This document shows positions 26,260 through 34,834 of a DNA stretch of 64,000 bases, in pieces. Position 1 is the stretch's first letter, and every line of letters begins with the position of its first letter. Both the position numbers and the translations under genes were made by a program. The DNA comes from Rhodobacteraceae bacterium HLUCCA08 (GTDB taxonomy: Bacteria > Pseudomonadota > Alphaproteobacteria > Rhodobacterales > Rhodobacteraceae): the NCBI GenBank assembly GCA_001314655.1, contig LJSF01000016.1, positions 1 to 64,000 of the forward strand, given 5' to 3'. The notes under the pieces are model-generated. The model was not told the origin of the DNA and made no database searches. It worked only from the letters and a program-made list of their open reading frames with translations.

Positions 26260-27939
26260 CTAGCGGATGTCCACCTCGACTCCAAGCGCGCCGGCCATCA
26301 GCGTCACCAGGGTCAACTGATCGACGAACCCGGTCGGCGGCACCCCGTTCGCGGCCTGCCAGTCGCCCAGGGCGGCGCGGAAATCGTCGTCCAGCACGCC
26401 ATCGGCGCGGCCCGGATCGAACCCTGCATCGGCCAGCCGCAATTCCAGCAATTGCGCCCGGATCCCGGTCAACCCGAGGGTCCGCTCTGCCGCGCGGGCG
26501 GCCTCCACCTGGGTCTGGCTGGCCCGCGGCCCCTGCAATTCGCCGATCCGCGCCGTCGCCCGCTCGGCGAATTGCCCGTCAGGCCAGGCGTTCAGGAACG
26601 CCTGATAGGCCGCGACGGTGTCGCGATCCTGGGCCTGCGCCCAATCGGCGCGCTCTTCCTCGGCCGCCGCGGCGGCGCGGGCCGCGTCGATCTCTGCCAG
26701 CCGGTCGGCCGCAATCGACGCATGGATCCCGCCGGGATAGCGGTCCAGATAGGCGCGATAACCCGCCTCGTCGCCCTTGGCGCCGGTTTCGTCCCAGAAA
26801 TCACGATCCAGCCGCGCCGCCTCGGCTTCGGCCCGCGCCGCTTCGGCCGCCTGTTCGGCCCGGCGCCGCTCGGCCTGGGCATGCAGCCGGTTGATCTGGT
26901 CGCGGCTCAGATACGCGGTCTGCGGATAGCCGTTCTGCTGCTGCCAATTGGTGATCGCCCCGCGCGTGCCGGGGCCGAAGATCCCGTCGACACCGCGGGT
27001 GTTGTAGCCCAGCACGGTCAGATCCTCCTGGATTTCGCGCTGGTCGGCGCGGCTCAGCTCCAGCGCCTCTTCGGCCAGCCGCGCGGCGCGGTTCGGCTCG
27101 GCCAGGATTTCGGCGATCATCTCCTCGGCCTCGGTGGCGAAGCGGCCCGCGGGATAGGCGTTCAGATAGGCGCGATAGGCCTCGGCCGTGTCCGCCTCGA
27201 CCGCCGAATCCCAGGCCCGGGCTTCGCGCGTCAGGTCATCCTCGTTGGGCGTTGCCACCACCACCGGCGCCGGCTCGGGCAGGTCCTCGGGCAGAAAGGC
27301 AAGCGCCACGGGCACGAACCCGCTGGCCGAGATATCGGGGTTGGCCGCGATCAGCGCCCCCAGATCGGCCCCCGGCACGGCCAGATCATCCTGCAGGAAG
27401 CGGGCGATCGCGCGCGGCTCGGCCCGCAGCACCGTGACCCCCTGCGGGATCTCCGGATCCCCCGGCCCGGCCCGCAGGAACGGCCCGCTCACCGGCGTGT
27501 CCGGGTCATCCTCGACCCCCAGAAGCAGCACCGCCCGGCCCGGCCGCGTGCCCAGCACCCGCAGCAGGCTGTCGACCGAAACGGCGCTGTCGCCCAGGTC
27601 GAACAGGCCCGGCGGCGCGGCCTCGGCCGTCAGATACCAGCTGCGCCCGCCGTCATGGACGAACCGCCCGGCCAGAGCCACGACCAGCCGCTCGGCCCCC
27701 TCCGCATCGGCGGCAAAAGCCCCCAGCGCGTCGCCCACCGCCCCGGCGCGGCCGTTTTCCAGCGCCTGCACGGCAAAGCCCAGGCCCTGCAGCGCTTCGG
27801 CCGCGTCAACCACCTCGTCGGCGCGCGGCACCCGGCCCAATTGCTCGTAGCGTTCGGTCCCAAGGACCAGCGCCGCATCCTCGGCCAGGCCGGCCAGGGG
27901 CCAGACCGCCAGCAGCCCGGCAATGATCGCGTGACGCAT
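26260..27939 (-). CDS. Caspase-like fold protein with two peptidoglycan-binding domains
   Basis: This 559-residue exported protein begins with a signal peptide (residues 1-18, ending LAGLAED). Residues about 20-235 look like a caspase/peptidase C14 fold (AALVLGTERYEQL; VVALAGRFVHDGGRSWYL; VLLLGVEDDPDT). The usual His-Gly and the Asp-x-Cys nucleophile positions are not conserved. The middle and C-terminal parts have repeats ending in YRAYLNAYPAGRF, YRAYLDRYPGGIH and YQAFLNAWPDGQF, and two peptidoglycan-binding type 1 domains: VLGYNTRGVDGIFGPGTRGAI near 315 and LADAGFDPGRADGVLDDDFRAAL near 510. It is probably a periplasmic scaffold or pseudo-peptidase. Confidence 0.75.
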   Translation of the reverse strand: MRHAIIAGLLAVWPLAGLAEDAALVLGTERYEQLGRVPRADEVVDAAEALQGLGFAVQALENGRAGAVGDALGAFAADAEGAERLVVALAGRFVHDGGRSWYLTAEAAPPGLFDLGDSAVSVDSLLRVLGTRPGRAVLLLGVEDDPDTPVSGPFLRAGPGDPEIPQGVTVLRAEPRAIARFLQDDLAVPGADLGALIAANPDISASGFVPVALAFLPEDLPEPAPVVVATPNEDDLTREARAWDSAVEADTAEAYRAYLNAYPAGRFATEAEEMIAEILAEPNRAARLAEEALELSRADQREIQEDLTVLGYNTRGVDGIFGPGTRGAITNWQQQNGYPQTAYLSRDQINRLHAQAERRRAEQAAEAARAEAEAARLDRDFWDETGAKGDEAGYRAYLDRYPGGIHASIAADRLAEIDAARAAAAAEEERADWAQAQDRDTVAAYQAFLNAWPDGQFAERATARIGELQGPRASQTQVEAARAAERTLGLTGIRAQLLELRLADAGFDPGRADGVLDDDFRAALGDWQAANGVPPTGFVDQLTLVTLMAGALGVEVDIR

Positions 27940-28307
27940 GGGATCGCTCCTTTTCCGCCCGTTCATCCCTTGGTGCCGCAGGCCGCGCCGCTATCCAATA
28001 GCACCGCGACGCGAGGCGGCCTTGATCCCCACCCCCATCTTGGTCACCGGGACGCCGCTGGCAAGGGCCTGCCCATGGCCCATGCCGACGATTTCGGCCC
28101 CGACGCCACGGATCCGCGCATCACCATGCGCAACGCGCCCCCGATCACCGAAATCGACCGGTCCGGCGTCACCTGCGGACAGTGCCGCGACGTGACCGGC
28201 ATCCATAGCTGGATCGAAGAAGCGGGCCGAGGCGCTGGCGCGGATCGCCGCAAAGCGGGTCCATCGGACGGGCCGCAGCGGCAAGCACACAGCGCGCGCG
28301 AAAGGGC
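27940..28307. other. Gene-free stretch between caspase-like and quinone reductase genes
   Basis: I see no well-supported gene in these 368 bases. A plus-strand frame from ATG 28075 reads MAHADDFGPDATDP and later VTCGQCRDVTGIHSW. It looks somewhat protein-like but runs on into the antisense of the next gene and has no ribosome site. The promoter of the caspase-like gene should lie just right of 27940 on the minus strand; I could not place it. Confidence 0.35.
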
Positions 28308-29282
28308 TCACCAGCTCAGGACGACAGTGCCCAGCTTGTCGCCCGACGCGACCAGGTCATGCGCGGCGGCGGCGTCTTCCAGCCCGCCGCCGGGCACCAC
28401 CGCATGGGTCAATGCGCCCGCCTCCAGCCAGCCCGCCACCTGTGCCGCGCCGCGCCGCCGCATCGCGTCGTCCAGCAGGTAGACGATCAGCATCCGCAGC
28501 GTCACGTTGCGGAACATGAACGGGTAGAAGGACAGGACCGGTTCCATGCACGCGGCCGAGGCATAGGCGGCGATCACGCCCCCCGGTTTCAGCACCTGCA
28601 GCGACACCTCCTGGTTGGCGCCGAAATCGACCTCGACGATGCGGTCCACGCCCTGCCCGCCGGTCATCTCCAGCACCGCCTCAGCGACGTTCGCCTTTCG
28701 GTAGTCGATCCATTCCGCCGCGCCCGAATGGGCGGCCTTTTCGGGTGACGACACGGTGGTGATCACCCGTGCGCCGGACAGCGCCGCCATCTGGCAGGCA
28801 TAGCGGCCCACGGTTCCGGCGCCACCGGTCACCAGCACCGTCTGCCCCGCGATCGGCCCGTCAGAATGCAGCGCATACCAGGCGGTCATCGCCGGAATGC
28901 CCAGGCAGGCGCCCTCGGCAAAGCTTGTCCCCTCTGGCAGCGGCACCGCCTGGTCGGCGGGCAGGGCGATCAGCGCGGCGCAGGTCCCCTGGGCCCGTTG
29001 CCATTGCCCGTTCCAGATCCAGACCCGTTCGCCCACGGCGCGGTCCACCCCCGGCCCGACCGCCTCGATCACCCCGGCGCCATCGGAATGCGGCACGACC
29101 CGGGCGAAGGGCATCACTGCCCCGGGCCGCGCCCCGGCCCGCAGCTTCACGTCCGAGGGGTTCACGCCCGAGGCGCGCAGCCGCACCAGAACCTCGCCCG
29201 GGCCCGGCACCGGATCGGGCAGATCGCCGACAGTCAGGACGTCGCCTGCCGGTCCGAACTGTTCGTAATAGACCGCCTTCAT
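28308..29282 (-). CDS. NADPH:quinone reductase family (zinc-free MDR) oxidoreductase
   Basis: This 324-residue medium-chain dehydrogenase/reductase of the zeta-crystallin/quinone reductase branch has a GroES-like N-domain (VPGPGEVLVRLRASGVNPSD), the NADPH motif GGAGTVGRYACQMA near residue 153 and GVDRIVEVDFGAN. The catalytic and structural zinc cysteines of alcohol dehydrogenases are absent. It probably reduces quinones or enones using NADPH, a detoxifying role. Its stop codon lies inside a region without a terminator, and its start overlaps the end of the thpR gene by four bases, which indicates translational coupling. Confidence 0.9.
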   Translation of the reverse strand: MKAVYYEQFGPAGDVLTVGDLPDPVPGPGEVLVRLRASGVNPSDVKLRAGARPGAVMPFARVVPHSDGAGVIEAVGPGVDRAVGERVWIWNGQWQRAQGTCAALIALPADQAVPLPEGTSFAEGACLGIPAMTAWYALHSDGPIAGQTVLVTGGAGTVGRYACQMAALSGARVITTVSSPEKAAHSGAAEWIDYRKANVAEAVLEMTGGQGVDRIVEVDFGANQEVSLQVLKPGGVIAAYASAACMEPVLSFYPFMFRNVTLRMLIVYLLDDAMRRRGAAQVAGWLEAGALTHAVVPGGGLEDAAAAHDLVASGDKLGTVVLSW

Positions 29283-29827
29283 TGCATCCCTCCCAGGCCG
29301 TAGCGCGCCAGTTCTTCGTAGACCGGTCCCGCCGGTGTCAGGGTCGAGGCGTAAAGCCCCACCGCCTCGGCCGCCATCCCGGGCAGGCGCAGCCCGGCCA
29401 GCGCGGCGACGGCACGCTCCAGCCGGGGGCCCGCGTCCCGGATCCCGGGGCCGAACCGCACCAGCGTGACATGCGGCCGGAACCGGCTGCGGGGCAGGGC
29501 GATCCCCGCCTCCCGCACCGCGCCCAGGCAGGCGTCGCGCAAGGCCACCAGGCCCGGCTCGCGGACCACATCGGCGGCCAGCAGCCGCGGCACACGGCCG
29601 CCGAACAGCGCGATCCCCGACACGTCCAGCCGCGCCGCCGGCAGGGACCGCGCCACAAGCGCGTCATGCAGCGCGGCCAGCGCATGGTCGGGCTGATCGT
29701 CCAGAAAAGCGAGCGTCAGGTGCAGGTTGTCCTCATCCACCGGCCGCCCCACGGGCACCGCCGCCTGGACCCGCACCAGGGCCTGCCGCAGGGACTCGGG
29801 CAGCGCGACCGCCAGGAAACTCCGCAT
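29279..29827 (-). CDS. thpR: RNA 2',3'-cyclic phosphodiesterase
   Basis: This 182-residue 2H phosphoesterase of the LigT/ThpR family has both HxTx motifs visible, HLTL near residue 35 and HVTL near residue 118. These hydrolyse 2',3'-cyclic phosphate ends of RNA to 2'-phosphates. The N-terminus MRSFLAVALPE is typical; the frame is open to 29905, but 29827 is the family-consistent start. It is followed by the quinone reductase gene with a four-base overlap and preceded at 13 bases by a small membrane protein gene, so the three may form one transcript. Confidence 0.9.
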   Translation of the reverse strand: MRSFLAVALPESLRQALVRVQAAVPVGRPVDEDNLHLTLAFLDDQPDHALAALHDALVARSLPAARLDVSGIALFGGRVPRLLAADVVREPGLVALRDACLGAVREAGIALPRSRFRPHVTLVRFGPGIRDAGPRLERAVAALAGLRLPGMAAEAVGLYASTLTPAGPVYEELARYGLGGMQ

Positions 29828-29840
29828 CCCACGTGCCGTG

Positions 29841-30095
29841 TCAGGCCTGGTCGCCCAATGTGGCGCGTTCATGTTCGCGCGGGACCTGGTTCGGCCGCCT
29901 GGCATAACCCGTCGCCTCGGAATGGCGCACCAGCCAGAAATAGGCCAGCGCCCCGATCGCCGCGCCGACGAAGGCCAGAATCGCCGCCGTCACCATCTGC
30001 CAGGCGTTCGCCGGGTCGCCCGAAAACGCCAGGTAACCGAAGGCCCAGAACCCGGACCAGGCTACCACATTCACGATCGCAATGAGTTTTGCCAT
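29841..30095 (-). CDS. Small two-helix membrane protein
   Basis: This 84-residue protein has two hydrophobic segments (about residues 4-23 and 33-56, LAFVGAAIGALAYFWLV) and a basic, polar tail. GAGGAGG lies ten bases before the ATG, a strong ribosome site. I do not recognise a named family. It lies just upstream of thpR on the same strand. Confidence 0.7.
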   Translation of the reverse strand: MAKLIAIVNVVAWSGFWAFGYLAFSGDPANAWQMVTAAILAFVGAAIGALAYFWLVRHSEATGYARRPNQVPREHERATLGDQA

Positions 30096-30164
30096 CTTGC
30101 GCTCCTCCTCGGGCGGTTTCTGCGCCGAACCCCGGATCTGGTCAAACCCTACGCGGGCCCGTCC

Positions 30165-31004
30165 TCAGAAGTCCAGCAGCAGGCCCGACCCGCCGGCATC
30201 CAGGATCCGCTCGGCGCTGTTTTCCTGGCTGGTCGCGCGGGCACCGAAATCGACGCTCACCCCGACCGACAGGCTGGTCACGTCATCGGCCAGCGCATCG
30301 GATCGGGTCTGTTCCAGGTCGGCGAAGACCGCGTAGCGGTCGTTGACCGTATAGCTGCCGCCCAGCCGCACCGAATCGAAGGCGGTTCCGTCCAGGTCGA
30401 TCCGGCTGACCGACCCGTCCAGCCCGAACTGGTCGGACAGGTCATAGCGCCCCTCCAGCACCAGGATCGGCGTGTCGCGGGTGCCGCCCGCATCCTCGAC
30501 CAGATGGGCCGACACCGACATCTCGGCCCCCGGCGCAAAGCGGTAGCCCATCAACAGGCTGGTCAGCGCTTCGACCCCCGTGCTGCTGTCGGCGACCTGC
30601 GCATAGGCGGCACGGCCATAGAAGGGGCCGCTGTCATAGCCCAGGCCCAGCTCATCGACGCTGAGCGTCAGGGCCGGCGCCGCGATCCGCGCGGTCGACA
30701 GGTCGATGCGCATCCCGTTGTCGAAAGTATAGCCCGCACCGATCGCGCCGGTCTCCAGGTCCCGGACGGGGCTGCCGTCATCGGGATCGGCCTGCGCCGC
30801 CCGGCCGCTCAGCCACATGTCCGCGGCCCCGAATCGCACGCCCAGTTCGCCGCCGAAGACCAGCACATCGGCCTGGTCGGCCCCGTCGCCCTGCAGGCCA
30901 TAGCCCAGCTCCAGCCCGCCAAAGCTCAGGTCCTGCGCGGCGGCGGGCACGGTGCCGACGGCGCCGAAGCTCAGGGCAATCGCAAGGAGGCGTCCGGGCA
31001 TCAT
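30165..31004 (-). CDS. Porin-like outer-membrane beta-barrel protein
   Basis: This 279-residue protein has a Sec signal (residues 1 to about 24, ending VPAAAQ) followed by repeated amphipathic beta strands: alternating patterns such as LELGYGLQGDG, GAIGAGYTFDNGMRIDLS, LILVLEGRYDLSDQFGL and SVRLGGSYTVNDRYAVFADLE. It ends LLLDF, with a terminal Phe as expected for insertion by the Bam machinery. It is likely a small barrel of 12-14 strands, but no named porin family is certain. Two in-frame ATG codons (31004 and 31001) are adjacent; the first is used. It is divergent from the saccharopine dehydrogenase gene. Confidence 0.72.
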   Translation of the reverse strand: MMPGRLLAIALSFGAVGTVPAAAQDLSFGGLELGYGLQGDGADQADVLVFGGELGVRFGAADMWLSGRAAQADPDDGSPVRDLETGAIGAGYTFDNGMRIDLSTARIAAPALTLSVDELGLGYDSGPFYGRAAYAQVADSSTGVEALTSLLMGYRFAPGAEMSVSAHLVEDAGGTRDTPILVLEGRYDLSDQFGLDGSVSRIDLDGTAFDSVRLGGSYTVNDRYAVFADLEQTRSDALADDVTSLSVGVSVDFGARATSQENSAERILDAGGSGLLLDF

Positions 31005-31199
31005 CGGCCCTTTCCGGTGCTGGCCAACGGCCGAACCCGGCCGCCTGTCCCGACAGATATAGGACAAGACCGCCGGTAAATCCATGAAATCTCATGGAAT
31101 GCGCGGCCGGCAAGCGAAAATTTTCCACTTCTGATTGCGCCCCGCCCCGGGGCCTGCAACATGGCCCCATCCCGCGGCCACGGGCAGCAAAGGACGACC

Positions 31200-32243
31200 A
31201 TGACCCATCTGTGGATGCGCGCCGAACAGCGCGACAACGAACAGCGCGCCCCACTGACCCCCGAGGGCGCGGCCCGCCTGATCGCCGCCGGCCTGCGCCT
31301 GACGGTCGAGGACAGCCCGGCCCGCATCCTGCCGACCGACGCCTACCGCCAGGCGGGGGCCGGCATCGCGGCCCCGGGCAGCTGGGTGCAGGCGCCCGGC
31401 GACGCGATCATCCTCGGCCTCAAGGAATTGCCCGAGGACGACACGCCGCTGCACCACACCCACATCATGTTCGGCCATGCCTACAAGGGCCAGGGCGCCG
31501 GCGCGCGGCTGTTGGCACGCTTCGCCGCCGGCGGCGGGCGCCTGCTGGACCTGGAATACCTGACCGATGCCGGCGGACGGCGCGTCGCCGCCTTCGGCTA
31601 TTGGGCGGGTTTCGCGGGCGCCGCCGTCACCGTCCTGGCCTGGAGCGCCGGTCGGAACGGCACCATCGCCGGCCCGGTCGCCGCCTGGCCCGATGCCGAC
31701 GCGATGATCGCCGATGCCGCCCGGGCGCTTGGCCCGACCCGGCCCACCGCGCTGGTGATCGGCGCCCTCGGCCGCGTCGGCAGGGGTGCCGCCGACCTGT
31801 GCAAGGGGCTGGACATCCCCGTCACCGGCTGGGACATGGCCGAAACCGCCAATGGTGGCCCGTTCCCGCAGATCCTGGACCACGACCTGTTCTTCAACTG
31901 CATCCTGGCCCGGCCCGGCACGCCGGTCTTCGTCGGGCCCGAGGCGCTTGCCGCGCCGCGCCGGCTGGCCGCGATCGGCGACATCGCCTGCGATCCCGAC
32001 AGCGACTACAACCCGATCCCGCTGTATGACCGGGCCACCGACTGGGCCGCGCCGGTGACCCGTGTCCATGCGGACCCGGTGCTGGATATCATGGCGATCG
32101 ACAACCTGCCGTCGCTGTTGCCGCGCGAAAGCACGCTGGATTTCGCCGACCAGCTTCTGCCGCACCTGCTGACCCTGTCCGATGACCCGGACGGGGTCTG
32201 GGACCGGGCGGCGCGGCTGTTCGCCGATCACGTGCGGCGATAA
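31200..32243 (+). CDS. Saccharopine dehydrogenase (L-lysine-forming) family protein
   Basis: This 347-residue protein resembles the NAD-dependent saccharopine dehydrogenase of the LYS1 type, with an alanine dehydrogenase-like N-domain. Signs are the opening HLWMRAEQRDNEQRAPLTPEGA, HHTHIMFGHAYKGQ near residue 85, LIGALGRVGRGA for NAD near 185, and VTGWDMAET. In fungi the enzyme makes lysine from saccharopine; bacterial members are thought to serve lysine or other opine-type imine metabolism. A DAP-pathway gene (dapB) is also in the window, so lysine synthesis here likely does not depend on it. Its last 16 bases overlap the convergent DUF3775 gene. Confidence 0.85.
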   Translation: MTHLWMRAEQRDNEQRAPLTPEGAARLIAAGLRLTVEDSPARILPTDAYRQAGAGIAAPGSWVQAPGDAIILGLKELPEDDTPLHHTHIMFGHAYKGQGAGARLLARFAAGGGRLLDLEYLTDAGGRRVAAFGYWAGFAGAAVTVLAWSAGRNGTIAGPVAAWPDADAMIADAARALGPTRPTALVIGALGRVGRGAADLCKGLDIPVTGWDMAETANGGPFPQILDHDLFFNCILARPGTPVFVGPEALAAPRRLAAIGDIACDPDSDYNPIPLYDRATDWAAPVTRVHADPVLDIMAIDNLPSLLPRESTLDFADQLLPHLLTLSDDPDGVWDRAARLFADHVRR

Positions 32244-32554
32244 AGATCATCCTCGGCATCGGTGGCCGAAATCCCCAGCGCATCCAGCCCGTTTTCCAGG
32301 TGATCGGCCAGGTGCGGCGACCCCTTGAGGTAGCTCGCGGTCGGCGTCGTCGCCTCGGCCTCTGCGGTGCGGATCGCCTCGGCCAGGTCTTCGGGCTCGA
32401 ACGACCCGCGACCGATCCACATCAGGGCGACCAGGCTGTATTGCTCTTCGGGCATCAAGTTGTCGACGAAGCCGTCGAATTCCCCTTCGGCCCGGTCCAG
32501 TTCCCGGGCCAGGATGATCACCTCGGCAACCTTGTCGGCGCTTATTTCCAGCAT
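32228..32554 (-). CDS. DUF3775 domain-containing protein
   Basis: This 108-residue acidic helical protein contains VAEVIILARELDRAE at the start and SLVALMWIGRGSF near residue 45, with TASYLKGSPHLADHLENGLDALG toward the end. These are features of the DUF3775 family found in alphaproteobacteria, whose function is unknown. No signal peptide or membrane segment is seen. Its 3' end overlaps that of the saccharopine dehydrogenase gene by 16 bases. It is followed by no other gene on its strand, so it is probably a single transcription unit. Confidence 0.82.
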   Translation of the reverse strand: MLEISADKVAEVIILARELDRAEGEFDGFVDNLMPEEQYSLVALMWIGRGSFEPEDLAEAIRTAEAEATTPTASYLKGSPHLADHLENGLDALGISATDAEDDLYRRT

Positions 32555-32678
32555 CTCGTGGCTCCCCTATCGACACCGCCTCTGTCCTTCTGGACCGGCG
32601 CGCGGTCAAGGGCAAGCCTATGCAGAACGACCGGCCCGGGCAACGGCGCGCCATCCGCGCGACAGCTTCCGGAACGCG

Positions 32679-32702
32679 AAACGGAGGCCCGAAGGCCTCC
32701 GT
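32679..32702 (-). terminator. Rho-independent terminator after DUF481 gene
   Basis: On the minus strand ACGGAGGCC (32702-32694), tetraloop TTCG and GGCCTCCGT (32689-32681), followed by TT. It is a perfect nine-base stem with a very stable UUCG loop, about 30 bases after the stop of the outer-membrane protein gene. Confidence 0.8.
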
Positions 32703-32730
32703 CTGCATCCCGGGAATGCAAGCCGAGAGA

Positions 32731-33558
32731 TCAGTTGAAGCTGTAGACCAGCGACACACCGAAGGTGTTGTCCATATCCTCGTCACCCGGCAGCGGGTCG
32801 GAGTGATATTCGGTCGTCAGCGAGGTCCGCAGCGCCATGGCATCGGTCACCGAGAAGTTCACGCCGAGGTCGTTGAAGACCACGGTGTCCGCCTCCGAAT
32901 AGATCACGTCGGTGTCGTTGGTCAGGTTCACCGTGTCGGTCAACCGCGCGGTGTAGTTCGAGCTCAGGCTGAGCGCCTCTTCCTCGATCTCGGTTGCGTC
33001 GCTCAACTCGGCCCAGCGATAGCCGGGACCGCCCGAGACGTTCCAGGTGATGTCGCTGCGGTCGATGACCTTGTAGCCGACGCCGATGCCCGCGAAAGTG
33101 TCGCTGACAAAGCTGGCATAATCGTCCTTGCTGCCCTGGATCTGGGCATAGCCGAACCACCGGCTGCCGAAGTCGCGGGTATAGTCCAGACCGTACAGCA
33201 GGTTGTTCTCGGTCTCGACCCCGTCGTCCTCGCCATAGGAATAGGCCAGGTTCACTTCGTAGCCGTTGGTACCGTCATAGTAACCCATGTTGGCGCCGAT
33301 TCCGACATCCGCGCTGTCGGTATTGCCGTCCGACAGCGCGGCGCGCAGGGCGACCGACCCGTCGAAACCGATCGGACGGCCGACATTGCCGAAATCGTCG
33401 ATGTCGCGCTCGTATTCGTCCTCGATGTCTTCCGACAGGTCCTCGACGGCATCTTCCGCGGCGTTCCGATTGTCGAAGGCGGATGTCTGGGCAAAGCCGG
33501 CGCCCGCCAGGACGCTCGAGATCGCAGCCAGAACGAAAACATTCCGTGTCTTTTCCAT
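32731..33558 (-). CDS. DUF481 (YdiY-like) outer-membrane protein
   Basis: This 275-residue protein has a signal peptide (residues 1-23, ending AGFAQ), an acidic helical linker (about 30-55, EDAVEDLSEDIEDEYE) and a beta-barrel region. The barrel matches the DUF481 pattern: GFDGSVALRAALSDGNTDS, YEVNLAYSYGED, NNLLYGLDYTRDF, WFGYAQIQGSKDDY and a C-terminal FGVSLVYSFN. It should insert in the outer membrane; the family is linked to salt or copper stress in some bacteria but the function is not established. It has its own terminator and a long A/T-rich region upstream. Confidence 0.85.
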   Translation of the reverse strand: MEKTRNVFVLAAISSVLAGAGFAQTSAFDNRNAAEDAVEDLSEDIEDEYERDIDDFGNVGRPIGFDGSVALRAALSDGNTDSADVGIGANMGYYDGTNGYEVNLAYSYGEDDGVETENNLLYGLDYTRDFGSRWFGYAQIQGSKDDYASFVSDTFAGIGVGYKVIDRSDITWNVSGGPGYRWAELSDATEIEEEALSLSSNYTARLTDTVNLTNDTDVIYSEADTVVFNDLGVNFSVTDAMALRTSLTTEYHSDPLPGDEDMDNTFGVSLVYSFN

Positions 33559-33901
33559 TTGTCTTTCCTTTCACGATCCGGCCGAAGCAGACTCGGTGCC
33601 GGCCGGCTTACGTTACAAATCAACCCGGGATCCGGGTCGATGCGTTGCGGAAATAATGGTTGCCCCGGCAGTGTCCATGGCCATCCGAAAAGCCCGGCCC
33701 AACACCCGAAAAGTTGTGTGCCCCCACAACATCAGCAAGAACTGGCCGAGGTATTTTTAGTTTATTTTCAGATATTTACATAAAATCACGCAGCTGTTAC
33801 CGCGGGACGGGGAAAAAATTATCTGAAATGCCCTTGAACTCGACTCAGGCCATTTCTTGCCGATCTTGTTCATTTCGGAAACACGGTGCCGCCGAATTGT
33901 T
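33559..33901. other. A/T-rich intergenic region upstream of DUF481 gene
   Basis: These 343 bases hold no gene I can support. The stretch 33750-33830 is unusually A/T-rich for this genome (TATTTTTAGTTTATTTTCAG, with TTATCTGAAATG nearby) and probably holds the promoter and regulator sites of the outer-membrane protein gene. On the minus strand I see a GATAAT at about 33820-33825 but no matching -35 at good spacing. The truB gene ends at the right edge. Confidence 0.4.
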
Positions 33902-34804
33902 TCAGTAATTGAAAACCCGACTCGGGTGCAATTCCCCACCGGAATACGTCCCGACAGCAATTGCCCGGCCACGATAGCTTGCCCAGACCTCTTCACCGAA
34001 GTCCGCCGTCCCGATAACCGGGGCGGGGTTGCCGTTTTTCAGGCGACCCAGGCTTTCTTCGGGGCAGCGCATTTCGGTCAGATCCGCCAGCCCGTCCTCC
34101 AACGGCCGCAGCAACGCATCGATCCCGGGCGATTTCGCCAGCTCCTCGATCCGCTCCAGGCTCACACCCTCTTCGGCGGTGAACGGCCCCGACCAGGTCC
34201 GGCGCAACCGCTGCACATGGCCAAGGCATCCCAGCGCCCGGCCCAGGTCGCGGGCGATGGCGCGTACATAACCGCCCTTGCCGCAGACCATCTCCAGCAC
34301 CGCGGTATCGGCGTCGGGTCGGTCCAGCAGGATCAGGCTTTCGACCCAAAGCGGCCGCGCCTCCAGCGTCACCTCCTCGCCGTCGCGGGCCCGCTTGTAA
34401 GCCCGTTCGCCGTCGATCTTCACCGCCGAAAAGGCCGGCGGCACCTGTTCGATATCCCCGACGAACCGTCCCAGCGCGTCCTTGATCCCGTCATCCGTCG
34501 GGCGCGCGTCGCTGGTCTGCGTCACCACGCCCTCGGCATCGTCGGTATTGGTCTCGGCGCCGAAGCGCACGGTGAATTCATAGGCCTTCAGCGCGTCGGT
34601 GATGTAGGGCACCGTCTTGGTCGCCTCGCCCAGGGCGATCGCCAGAACTCCGGTCGCCTCCGGGTCCAGCGTGCCCGCATGGCCGGCCTTCTTCGCATCG
34701 AAGGCCCAGCGCACCTTGTTCACCATCGCGGTCGAGGTCGGCCCGGCGGGCTTGTCCACCACCAGCCAGCCGGAAATGTCCCGTCCCTTGCGTCTGCGCG
34801 CCAT
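33902..34804 (-). CDS. truB: tRNA pseudouridine(55) synthase
   Basis: This 300-residue enzyme makes pseudouridine 55 in the T loop of tRNAs. The catalytic aspartate is in [14 protein letters not shown] near residue 47, with [15 protein letters not shown] at the N-terminus, [20 protein letters not shown] near 121, and GTYIRA-like [12 protein letters not shown] near 175. A C-terminal PUA-like part follows. It is last in a minus-strand operon after rbfA and a phosphodiester glycosidase gene, with only 30 bases to the latter. In many bacteria rpsO follows truB; here rpsO is 21 kb away. Confidence 0.96.
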   Translation of the reverse strand: MARRRKGRDISGWLVVDKPAGPTSTAMVNKVRWAFDAKKAGHAGTLDPEATGVLAIALGEATKTVPYITDALKAYEFTVRFGAETNTDDAEGVVTQTSDARPTDDGIKDALGRFVGDIEQVPPAFSAVKIDGERAYKRARDGEEVTLEARPLWVESLILLDRPDADTAVLEMVCGKGGYVRAIARDLGRALGCLGHVQRLRRTWSGPFTAEEGVSLERIEELAKSPGIDALLRPLEDGLADLTEMRCPEESLGRLKNGNPAPVIGTADFGEEVWASYRGRAIAVGTYSGGELHPSRVFNY

Positions 34805-34834
34805 GCCTGCCTCCGTCAGAAAGAGGCCCGGGGG

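Noticed and set aside
26227-28482. Plus-strand open frame of about 750 codons opposite the caspase-like gene, including a stretch from ATG 28075
   Set aside because: Most of it is antisense to the exported caspase-like protein. The part at 28075-28307 looks more protein-like but has no ribosome site and runs into the antisense of the quinone reductase gene, so I do not call a gene.
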